Assembly: GCA_964622715.1 (NCBI GenBank) | Contig: CAZURR010000052.1 | Location: 1-19,004 of the forward strand | DNA: 19,004 nt | Source of the DNA: Hyphomicrobium_A sp964622715 | Lineage (GTDB): Bacteria > Pseudomonadota > Alphaproteobacteria > Rhizobiales > Hyphomicrobiaceae | Direction of reading: 5' to 3' | Shown: piece by piece, positions 7,693-15,401 of the stretch | How positions within the stretch are numbered: position 1 is the stretch's first letter | Layout: each line of letters opens with the position of its first letter | Notes under the pieces: generated by a model | What the model saw: only the letters and a program-made list of their open reading frames with translations | What the model was told of the DNA's origin: nothing | Database searches by the model: none | Program-made: the position numbers and the translations under genes

Positions 7693-9803
7693 CAGCGCTC
7701 TGCCCGATAGAGAAGTAGTGCTCGGGCCGGCAGCATCATTGATAGGCCGGGTTCCAGGAGTGGTTCGTCCGGCTCGATCAGGCCCCGCGCCGTGTCAACC
7801 GTCAGCCGCCAACCCGCCACGCCCTTTAGCGCGGCCAGCGTAAAGTCAATTTCCTCATAGTGGGCATTCAACAGCATCAGCAGTGGTGGGTCGTCATTTG
7901 CGCACAGCATGACAGCAACGCATTTAGAGAGCCCGTTATTCCAATCGTCCTGGGCCATCTCGCCGCCGTCCGGACGGAGCCACGTTATGTTCTTTGTCCC
8001 ATTGCTCGCAACTTTCTCGCCGTGCAAGAAGTTGGTTTGCCGTAGCATTGGGAGACGTTGACGCAGACCGACAAGTCCGGTCGTGAAGTCGAAGAAGGCC
8101 TCATCGCGTGCGCCGATGCCGGTCCAGTTGAGCCACGAGATCTCATTGTCCTGACAATAGGCGTTGTTGTTGCCGCCTTGTGTACGGCCGACCTCGTCTC
8201 CCATGAGAATCATGGGCGTGCCCTGCGACAGCAGCAACGTTGCCATGAAGTTGCGCCGCATGCGATCTCGCAAGTCAAGGATAATCTCGTCGTCAGTCGG
8301 ACCCTCGTGCCCGCAGTTCCAGCTGCGATTGTCATCGTGACCGTCCTTGTTATCCTCGCCGTTCGCCTCGTTATGTTTACTTTCGTAGGCGACGAGGTCG
8401 GACAATGTGAACCCGTCGTGCGCCGTGACGAAATTGACGCTGGACCACGGCCGTCGCCCGCGCATGTCAAAGAGGTCGGCCGAGCCGAAAAGCCCGCCAG
8501 CCAATCCCGGGAGCAAATCCTGATCACCCTTCCAGTAGCCGCGAACGTCGTCGCGATAGCGTCCGTTCCACTCTGCCCAACCGGGCGGAAAGCCGCCGAG
8601 ACGATAGCCGCCCTCGCCGACGTCCCAGGGTTCGGCTATGAGCTTCAGCTGCGAGAGAAGCGGGTCCTGCAGCACCGCGTCGAAAAACCTCGCGTTGCCT
8701 TCGAACTCTCTGCGCTCGCGCCCGAGCGAACTCGCAAGATCGAAGCGAAAGCCGTCGACATGGCATTCCTCCGCCCAATAGCGCAGAGAATCCATGATCA
8801 TTTGCAAGACGCGAGGATGGAACTGGTTGATGGTATTGCCGCAACCGGTCGTGTCGAAATAGTAACGTTTGTCATCGGCCACCATGTAGTAGCTGGCGTT
8901 ATCGATCCCGCGGAAGGATAGCGTCGGCCCGAGCTGATTGCCCTCAACGGTGTGATTGTAGACGACATCGAGAATGACCTCGATCCCGGCCTCGTGCAGG
9001 CGGTGCACCATGTGGCGGATCTCGCTGACGTCGCCACCTTCTGAAGTGTAGCGCGGTGCCGGAGCGAAAAACCCAACTGTATTGTAACCCCAGTAGTTCT
9101 TGAGGCCTTTGTCGACGAGATAGCGATCTTCGAAAAATGCCTGCACCGGCTGCAGCTCAATCGCTGTCACGCCAAGTTTGGCGAGATGCTCAATCGCGCG
9201 TGGGTGCGCCAGGCCCGCAAACGTACCGCGCAATCGCTTTGGTACTTTCGGGTTCAGCATCGTAAAACCCTTGACGTGCGCCTCGTAGATGATCGTCTCG
9301 GCCCAGTGCACGCATGGCCGCTTTTCGCTTCGCCATGGAAAAGGGGGCGTCCAACGGCTTTCGGCCTCGACGACCACACACTTCGGCATATAAGGCGCTG
9401 AATCCCGACTATCGAAAGAAAGGTCCGCCTTCTTAGAACCGATCTGGTAACCAAAGAGTGCGTCATGCCAAACGAGCTGCCCGTGCAGCTCCTTCGCGTA
9501 GGGATCGAGCAGCAGCTTGTTTGGATTGAAACGATGCCCGTCCTTGGGCGCGTAAGGCCCGTAAACGCGAAGCCCGTAGAGTTGACCCGGCCCGATGCCG
9601 CGCACGTAGCCGTGGTACACTTCGTCGGTGTATTCCGGCAGCTTGATCCGCGCGGTCTCGCGGATGCCGTCGGAGTCGAATAAGCAAATCTCAACAGCTT
9701 CCGCGTTCTCTGAAAAGATGGCGAAAGTGACGCCATCCCCATCGTATGTCGCACCCCGGGGATAGGGCAGGCCTGGCTCTACGTCGCGGACGCTGCGACT
9801 CAT
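7692..9803 (-). CDS. glgX: Glycogen debranching enzyme GlgX/TreX-type (GH13_11)
   Basis: 703 residues. The enzyme hydrolyses alpha-1,6 branch links of glycogen (isoamylase type), exposing linear alpha-1,4 chains for TreY; in treY/treZ clusters it is often called treX. Residues 1-165 contain the CBM48 domain (GLPYPRGATYDGDGVTFAIF, then YGLRVYGPY and PNKLLLDPYAK at 95-104). The barrel starts near 167 (WAETIIYEAHVKGFT). Regions are DVVYNHTVEGN 279-289, VDGFRFDLASSLGR 349-362 (nucleophile D355), LIAEPWDVGEGGY 388-400 (E391) and FVTAHDGFTLSDL 458-470 (D463). The frame is open upstream to 9908, but the ATG at 9803 gives the normal N-terminus and has AGAGG (9814-9810 on the minus strand) 6 nt before it. 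This is the only junction in the operon without stop/start overlap. Confidence 0.94.
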   Translation of the reverse strand: MSRSVRDVEPGLPYPRGATYDGDGVTFAIFSENAEAVEICLFDSDGIRETARIKLPEYTDEVYHGYVRGIGPGQLYGLRVYGPYAPKDGHRFNPNKLLLDPYAKELHGQLVWHDALFGYQIGSKKADLSFDSRDSAPYMPKCVVVEAESRWTPPFPWRSEKRPCVHWAETIIYEAHVKGFTMLNPKVPKRLRGTFAGLAHPRAIEHLAKLGVTAIELQPVQAFFEDRYLVDKGLKNYWGYNTVGFFAPAPRYTSEGGDVSEIRHMVHRLHEAGIEVILDVVYNHTVEGNQLGPTLSFRGIDNASYYMVADDKRYYFDTTGCGNTINQFHPRVLQMIMDSLRYWAEECHVDGFRFDLASSLGRERREFEGNARFFDAVLQDPLLSQLKLIAEPWDVGEGGYRLGGFPPGWAEWNGRYRDDVRGYWKGDQDLLPGLAGGLFGSADLFDMRGRRPWSSVNFVTAHDGFTLSDLVAYESKHNEANGEDNKDGHDDNRSWNCGHEGPTDDEIILDLRDRMRRNFMATLLLSQGTPMILMGDEVGRTQGGNNNAYCQDNEISWLNWTGIGARDEAFFDFTTGLVGLRQRLPMLRQTNFLHGEKVASNGTKNITWLRPDGGEMAQDDWNNGLSKCVAVMLCANDDPPLLMLLNAHYEEIDFTLAALKGVAGWRLTVDTARGLIEPDEPLLEPGLSMMLPARALLLYRAER

Positions 9804-9809
9804 TCGTAA

Positions 9810-9814
9810 CCTCT
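9810..9814 (-). promoter_or_regulatory. Shine-Dalgarno of glgX in the glgB-glgX gap
   Basis: AGAGG read on the minus strand lies in the 13-nt gap between the glgB TGA (9819-9817) and the glgX ATG (9803-9801), 6 nt before that ATG. It decides the glgX start and allows independent ribosome entry, unlike the other five junctions. Confidence 0.7.
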
Positions 9815-9816
9815 GG

Positions 9817-12045
9817 TCACTCTTTGTGCTCAAGTATGATCGTCGCCAGCGGCGGCAGGCTGAGCTCGATCGAGAAGGGTCGCCCATGCGCTGACTTTTC
9901 CTGCGCATCGACTGCTCCGAGATTACCGATATTTGACCCGCCGTAAATGGCGCTGTCGGTATTCATCTTTTCGATCCAACGTCCGGCTCTAGGGACTCCG
10001 AGTCGGAAGCCATGCCTGACGAGCGGCGTGAAGTTGCAGACGACCACGACAGGAGCTGTCCCCGGACCACCATGGCGTACGTAGGACAATAGGCTCTGGC
10101 TGTGGTCCGAAGCATCGATCCACTCGAACCCGCCTGGCTCGCAGTCGAGTCTGTGGAGGGACAAAGTTGATCGATAAATCTTGTTAAGGTCGCGCACCAG
10201 CGTCTGGACACCGCGATGCGCAGAATCGGCGAGCAAATGCCAATCCAATGACTGGTCATGGTTCCACTCGCGCTCCTGACCAAACTCCCCGCCCATGAAC
10301 AGAAGCTTTTTCCCCGGATGCGTCCACATGAACGCCAAATACGCCCTCAAGTTTGAGAATTTTTGCCACCTGTCACCGGACATCTTCGACAGCAGCGACC
10401 CCTTCCCATGGACAACCTCATCGTGGCTGAGCGGGAGGACAAAGTTCTCGGAGAAGGCGTAGATGAGCCCGAAAGTCAGCTCATTGTGATGGTAAGCGCG
10501 GTGCGCTGGGTCCCGGGACATGTAGGAGAGCGTGTCGTGCATCCAACCCATGTTCCACTTGTAACCGAAGCCGAGACCACCCGAATCCACAGGTCGTGAG
10601 ACTTGCGGCCAAGCCGTCGATTCCTCGGCGATCGTAATTGCTCCAGCAAAATCGCCATAAGCTCGCGTGTTCATCTCGCGCAAGAAGCTCACCGCTTCAA
10701 GGTTCTCGCGGCCGCCATGAACGTTTGGAACCCATTCGCCTGGCTCACGGCTGTAATCAAGATAGAGCATCGATGCGACCGCATCGACCCTTAGACCGTC
10801 AACGTGATAACGATCGAGCCAGAATAGTGCGTTCGCGTGCAGAAAGTTGACAACCTCCCTCCGTCCAAAATTGTAGATGAGCGTATTCCAATCCTTGTGG
10901 AACCCTAGCCGAGGATCCTCGTACTCATAAAGCGCTGTTCCGTCGAAACGAGCCAGGCCGTGCGGATCACTGGGAAAATGCGCAGGAACCCAATCGACCA
11001 AGACGCCTATTCCATTCTGATGGCAACGATCGACGAGACGTGCAAAACCCTCCGGGGGTCCGAAGCGACCCGTCGGGGCAAACAAACCGATGGGTTGATA
11101 CCCCCAGGAACCAGAAAAAGGATGCTCGCTGATCGGCAAGAACTCAATGTGCGTGAAGCCGAGATCGCGGACATAGGCGATCATCTCATCGGCAAGGCGC
11201 TCGTAGTCTAAGTAGCTGTTGCCCTCACCGCGCCGCCAGGAGCCCAAATGCACCTCATAGATCGACATCGGTGCCGAGCGATCTTGCACCGCGCCCCGAG
11301 AGGCCATCCAGCTGCTGTCGCTCCACGCGTGCCGCACAAGCCCATGCACACGCGATGCCGTCGATGGCGGCGCTTCTTGGGCGAATGCGATCGGATCTGA
11401 CTTTAGCGGAAGCAACTCGCCGTCGGGAGCAATGACCTCGAACTGATAGAGAGCGTCGCGCTGCACACCCGGAACGAATAGCTCCCAAACACCCGCTTCG
11501 TGCCTCTTGCGCATCGGATGACGCCGGCCATCCCATTCGTTGAAATCGCCAACGACACTTACGCGGCGGGCGTTGGGTGCCCACACTGCAAAGGCTACAC
11601 CTTCCGCTCCCTCTAAGCGTATCGGATGGGCGCCTAGCTTCTCATAGAGCCGCCGATGCGTCCCTTCCACCATCAGATGGACATCCGTCTCGCCGAGAAC
11701 AGGGGGAAACCGGTAAGGGTCCTCCTCGTCCCATTGCGCATCACCGCTCTTGAAGTTGAGTCGATAAACGAGCGGCTCCCGGGGCGCTTCGATAAATCCG
11801 GCAAAGAAGCCGGCGACGTGCAGCTTCTCGAGCGATGCGAGCACGCTCCCGCTGCTATTGTCGACAACGTCGACGGCATCAGCTGTGGGCACAAGGGTCC
11901 TGATCGACACGCCTCCCCTGCATCGGTGGGGGCCGAGAATTGCGAAGGGATCGGCGTGCCGGCCAGCAACGAGTAAATCTATGGCTGCTTGATCAGGGCG
12001 CCAAGCGCCATCCGCGTCAATGGCTTTGTTCGACGTATTTGTCAT
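9817..12045 (-). CDS. glgB: 1,4-alpha-glucan branching enzyme GlgB (GH13_9)
   Basis: 742 residues. GlgB (EC 2.4.1.18) cuts an alpha-1,4 chain and re-attaches it as an alpha-1,6 branch, completing glycogen made by GlgE. It has the long bacterial form: an N-terminal beta domain (about 15-125, with DPFAILGPH at 32-40), a CBM48 domain (about 135-235, GVAFAVWAPNARRVSVVGDF), the barrel, and a C-terminal beta domain. Regions are DWVPAHF 351-357, VDGLRVDAVASMLYLDYSR 415-433 (nucleophile D421), TIAEESTAWP 471-480 (E474) and LSHDEVVHGKGS 539-550 (D542). The frame runs upstream to 12108, overlapping treS by 67 nt. The ATG at 12045 is preferred because it forms an ATGA overlap with the treS stop. It closes the first, glucan-building half of the operon. 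Confidence 0.95.
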   Translation of the reverse strand: MTNTSNKAIDADGAWRPDQAAIDLLVAGRHADPFAILGPHRCRGGVSIRTLVPTADAVDVVDNSSGSVLASLEKLHVAGFFAGFIEAPREPLVYRLNFKSGDAQWDEEDPYRFPPVLGETDVHLMVEGTHRRLYEKLGAHPIRLEGAEGVAFAVWAPNARRVSVVGDFNEWDGRRHPMRKRHEAGVWELFVPGVQRDALYQFEVIAPDGELLPLKSDPIAFAQEAPPSTASRVHGLVRHAWSDSSWMASRGAVQDRSAPMSIYEVHLGSWRRGEGNSYLDYERLADEMIAYVRDLGFTHIEFLPISEHPFSGSWGYQPIGLFAPTGRFGPPEGFARLVDRCHQNGIGVLVDWVPAHFPSDPHGLARFDGTALYEYEDPRLGFHKDWNTLIYNFGRREVVNFLHANALFWLDRYHVDGLRVDAVASMLYLDYSREPGEWVPNVHGGRENLEAVSFLREMNTRAYGDFAGAITIAEESTAWPQVSRPVDSGGLGFGYKWNMGWMHDTLSYMSRDPAHRAYHHNELTFGLIYAFSENFVLPLSHDEVVHGKGSLLSKMSGDRWQKFSNLRAYLAFMWTHPGKKLLFMGGEFGQEREWNHDQSLDWHLLADSAHRGVQTLVRDLNKIYRSTLSLHRLDCEPGGFEWIDASDHSQSLLSYVRHGGPGTAPVVVVCNFTPLVRHGFRLGVPRAGRWIEKMNTDSAIYGGSNIGNLGAVDAQEKSAHGRPFSIELSLPPLATIILEHKE

Positions 12046-15000
12046 GACGCGCGCGCCTCGCTTCCCGTCAGTTGATCGAGAACGCTGCGCAGTGGGATCG
12101 ACAGCCACGTCGGCCGGTTGGCGGCCTCATAAGCGATCTCATAGAATGCCTTCTGAAGCAGGAATAGATCGAGCAGGCTCGCCGCCACTTTCTCGTCCGC
12201 CGGGTAGCTCGGCATCCCTTGTGTCACTTCGATGTAGGCATCCAGGAAGTCGCGGCTTGCACGATTTCGCCACGTCGTAGCCGCCGCCAGTGCCCGCTCG
12301 GGCAACTCACCCGTGCGCGTAGCAAAACGATCGACCGCTGCTGAGGCCGCGTAGTCGAGCGAGCGCAACATTCCTGCTACGTCGCGCAAAGGCGAACTTT
12401 TTTCGCGACGCTCGGCAAGCGTTCTGCCCGGTTCGCCTTCAAAGTCTATAATGACAACATCGTCCTGCGAGATCAGCACCTGGCCGAGATGATAGTCACC
12501 GTGAATACGGGTCTTGACGCCCATCGGTGGAGTCTTCGCCGTTGCGTCAATGCGCTCATTGAGCACCTTTCGCGCATCCAGCAAGCTTGATATGTGCTCG
12601 CTAGCCGCCTCCGAAGCAGAACCGCTCGTCCTTTCGAGTTCGCTGAGGACGCGTTCTGATTCCTCACGCACCGCTTGCGACCACCGCTCCATGTCTTCGG
12701 CTGAGATCGGCTCAGCGGCGAAAGCAGGATCGAGAGTCGGCGTCGCAAAAGCACGATGAAGTTCGCCCGTGCGTTCACCGAGCCGTTTAGCAAGATCAAG
12801 CGGAAAGACGTATAGACCATCTTGTGCGTCACCGCCGCTTTCGTCGTCCTCTGGGAGGAGCACAAGAACCTCCAAAGCCCGGTCCAGAGCTTCGACTACC
12901 GCATTCCAGGCATCGCCCTGATTTGTCACAAAGGCAAACGCAGTCGCCAATGCAGTCCTCTCGTCGGTCTTTGCAACGTGCTCCACAGATCCCAAGAACT
13001 CGGGCGTATTTGGGTACTGGGCAACCTCGGTGAGGAACCGCGCTATCTCCAACTCAGGTTGTACACCTGCACGAATTCGACGGTAGATCTTGAGCATGAT
13101 CCGGCCGTCGACAATAATCGACACGTTGCTCTGCTCCGCCCCCACAGAACGCACTTGCGCCTCTTGATCAATCGCTTCCCAACTCGGTCTTGCAGAACAT
13201 GCGATCTGACCATCCGGCGTTTCAATTCTTCTGTTCTCGCCTATCGCAATGGCGAGGTCTCTCACAAAGTCCTCGTCGTAAGCAGCATCAAGAAGGGCGC
13301 CGATGCGTGAACTAGATCTGAGTTTGGCGAGAGTAAACGCCAGTTTCGGCGCCCCTGCTCGCAAGTGATCGCTCCCCCACTTTGCAGAGAGGGGTAAGAA
13401 ATAACGCTGGCTGGCACCGCCAGGCAGCGAGGCCTGGCAAACGGTCAGCGGGTAGATGCCATTCGCGCCTTCAAACATTGCGAGGTGCTGCAGCTCAAAG
13501 AGTACGAAATGTGCATCCTTCGCCCCGAACCATCTCTGACGGAAGACAAATTCCGGCAGAACTTCACGTTCCATGGTCCGAGTCTGGCGATCCGCGAAGA
13601 CGCTTGCCCAACCGTCTGATGCGATGAGCGTAATGAAATCAGGGGCCGCTTCTGGTGGTGCGACGTGCCAGCGGGGTTGCTCGGCCTCGCTTGCCAAAAT
13701 GAACCAGTAGAAGCCGTATCCGGGCAGCGTGAGCATATAGGGGAGCTCGCCAACCGGTGGAAAAGCGGAATTTCCGGTCAGCTCAACTGGAACAGCGCCA
13801 GCGTACGGACTTAGGTCAAGCTCCACAGCTTGCGCCGATCGCGCGAGATTGAAGACGCAGAGAAGCTTCTGCCCATCATGCTCGCGCACAAATGCCAGGA
13901 CCTTGCGGTTGCGCGGGTAAAGGAAAGTCAGACTGCCGCGGCCAAATGCAGCGTGGCTCTTGCGAACCTGAATCATTCGGCGCGTCCAGTTGAGCAAAGA
14001 CGAGGGATCTCTCTGCTGCGCCTCCACATTGATGGCTTGATAGCCGTAATTCGCGTCCATGATAGGAGGCAAATAAAGCCTTTGCGGATCTGCGCGCGAA
14101 AATCCGCCATTGCGGTCAGCTGACCACTGCATGGGCGTGCGCACGCCATCGCGGTCGCCGAGGTAGTAGTTGTCACCCATGCCGAGTTCGTCACCGTAGT
14201 ATAGGACCGGTGTTCCGGGCATTGACAGCAGCAGCGCGTTCAACAGCTCAATTTTGCGTCGCTCATTGTCGAGAAGTGGCGCTAAGCGGCGGCGAATGCC
14301 GAGATTGATGCGAGCGCGACTGTCTGTCGCGTAGGTACGCCAAAGGTAGTCGCGCTCATCGTCGGTTACCATCTCCAGCGTGAGCTCGTCGTGGTTGCGC
14401 AGGAAGAGCGCCCACTGGCAGGACTCGGGAATCTCGGGGGTCTGCCGGAGAATGTCCGTGATGGGGTGACGATCCTCTTGAGCAAGCGCCATGTACATGC
14501 GGGGCATCAAAGGGAAATGAAATGCCATGTGGCATTCATCGCCATCGCCAAGGTAGGGGCGCGTGTCCTCGGGCCACTGATTGGCTTCCGCAAGGAGCAT
14601 GCGATCGGGATATTGCGCATCGACCTCCTGGCGGATGCGCTTCAGGATGACATGCGTCTCGGGAAGGTTCTCATTATTTGTCCCCTCGCGCTCGCAAAGA
14701 TAGGGAACCGCATCCAGCCGTAAGCCATCCACGCCAAGGTCGAGCCAATAGCGCATGACATCGATCATCTCCACCAGAACCCGGGGATTGTCGAAGTTGA
14801 GATCGGGCTGATGCGAATAAAATCGGTGCCAACAATAGGCATTTGCCACCGGATCCCACACCCAATTCGAACTCTCCGTATCGAGGAAAATAATCCGCGT
14901 GTCGTCATAGCGATCATCGCTGTCGCTCCAGACGTAGAAATCGCGCTCTGGAGACCCTTTGGGCGCCTGCCGGGCCCGTTGGAACCACGGATGCTGGTCT

Positions 15001-15401
15001 GAAGTGTGATTGATAACAAGCTCGGTGATGATGCGAATGCCGCGACGGTGGGCCTCTTTTATGAAGTCCCTGAAAGAGTCCATGTTACCGTAGGAAGGAT
15101 TGATGTCCCGATAGTCTGAGATGTCATAGCCGTCGTCTCTGAGCGGAGAGGGATAGAATGGAAGCAGCCAGATTGCCGTGACGCCAAGTGACTCCACATA
15201 GTCGAGCCGCTGCATCAAACCTTCAAAATCACCTATGCCGTCGCCGGTTGCGTCCTGGAAAGCCTTGACGTGCAGCTGGTAGATGATGGCGTCCTTGTAC
15301 CAATCAGCAACTGCGCGATCGATCTCGGGCTGCGCACTGAGATCGAGTTCCGCTGCTGCAGGCACCTCAATCGGCGTCTCAGATTCCTTAACCGAACTCA
15401 T
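12042..15401 (-). CDS. treS: Trehalose synthase-maltokinase fusion (TreS-Mak)
   Basis: 1119 residues, twice the size of a lone TreS. Residues 30-575 are TreS (EC 5.4.99.16), which interconverts trehalose and maltose: WYKDAIIYQLHVKAF 34-48, ELVINHTSDQHPWF 127-140, VDGLRLDAVPYLCEREG 224-240 (nucleophile D230), LLAEANQWPED 269-279 (E272), FLRNHDELTLE 333-343 (D338). Residues about 600-1119 are a maltokinase (EC 2.7.1.175): cap segment LPEFVFRQRWFGAKD (615-629), candidate ATP lysine K771 in IMLKIYRR, catalytic loop IHGDYHLGQ (966-974, D969) and metal-binding IDFEGEPGR (985-993, D986). The fusion makes maltose-1-phosphate for GlgE from trehalose plus ATP. The frame extends to 15491, but ATG 15401 gives an ATGA overlap with the glgE stop. 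Its stop overlaps the glgB start. Confidence 0.94.
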   Translation of the reverse strand: MSSVKESETPIEVPAAAELDLSAQPEIDRAVADWYKDAIIYQLHVKAFQDATGDGIGDFEGLMQRLDYVESLGVTAIWLLPFYPSPLRDDGYDISDYRDINPSYGNMDSFRDFIKEAHRRGIRIITELVINHTSDQHPWFQRARQAPKGSPERDFYVWSDSDDRYDDTRIIFLDTESSNWVWDPVANAYCWHRFYSHQPDLNFDNPRVLVEMIDVMRYWLDLGVDGLRLDAVPYLCEREGTNNENLPETHVILKRIRQEVDAQYPDRMLLAEANQWPEDTRPYLGDGDECHMAFHFPLMPRMYMALAQEDRHPITDILRQTPEIPESCQWALFLRNHDELTLEMVTDDERDYLWRTYATDSRARINLGIRRRLAPLLDNERRKIELLNALLLSMPGTPVLYYGDELGMGDNYYLGDRDGVRTPMQWSADRNGGFSRADPQRLYLPPIMDANYGYQAINVEAQQRDPSSLLNWTRRMIQVRKSHAAFGRGSLTFLYPRNRKVLAFVREHDGQKLLCVFNLARSAQAVELDLSPYAGAVPVELTGNSAFPPVGELPYMLTLPGYGFYWFILASEAEQPRWHVAPPEAAPDFITLIASDGWASVFADRQTRTMEREVLPEFVFRQRWFGAKDAHFVLFELQHLAMFEGANGIYPLTVCQASLPGGASQRYFLPLSAKWGSDHLRAGAPKLAFTLAKLRSSSRIGALLDAAYDEDFVRDLAIAIGENRRIETPDGQIACSARPSWEAIDQEAQVRSVGAEQSNVSIIVDGRIMLKIYRRIRAGVQPELEIARFLTEVAQYPNTPEFLGSVEHVAKTDERTALATAFAFVTNQGDAWNAVVEALDRALEVLVLLPEDDESGGDAQDGLYVFPLDLAKRLGERTGELHRAFATPTLDPAFAAEPISAEDMERWSQAVREESERVLSELERTSGSASEAASEHISSLLDARKVLNERIDATAKTPPMGVKTRIHGDYHLGQVLISQDDVVIIDFEGEPGRTLAERREKSSPLRDVAGMLRSLDYAASAAVDRFATRTGELPERALAAATTWRNRASRDFLDAYIEVTQGMPSYPADEKVAASLLDLFLLQKAFYEIAYEAANRPTWLSIPLRSVLDQLTGSEARAS

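Noticed and set aside
8058..8921. 287-codon open frame on the plus strand opposite glgX
   Set aside because: It lies wholly antisense to the conserved GlgX catalytic barrel, has no recognisable domain, and open antisense frames are common in GC-rich coding DNA.
12046..12108. Upstream extension of the glgB frame by 21 codons
   Set aside because: The ATGA overlap with the treS stop at 12042-12045 matches the pattern of the other junctions, and the extension has no family similarity.
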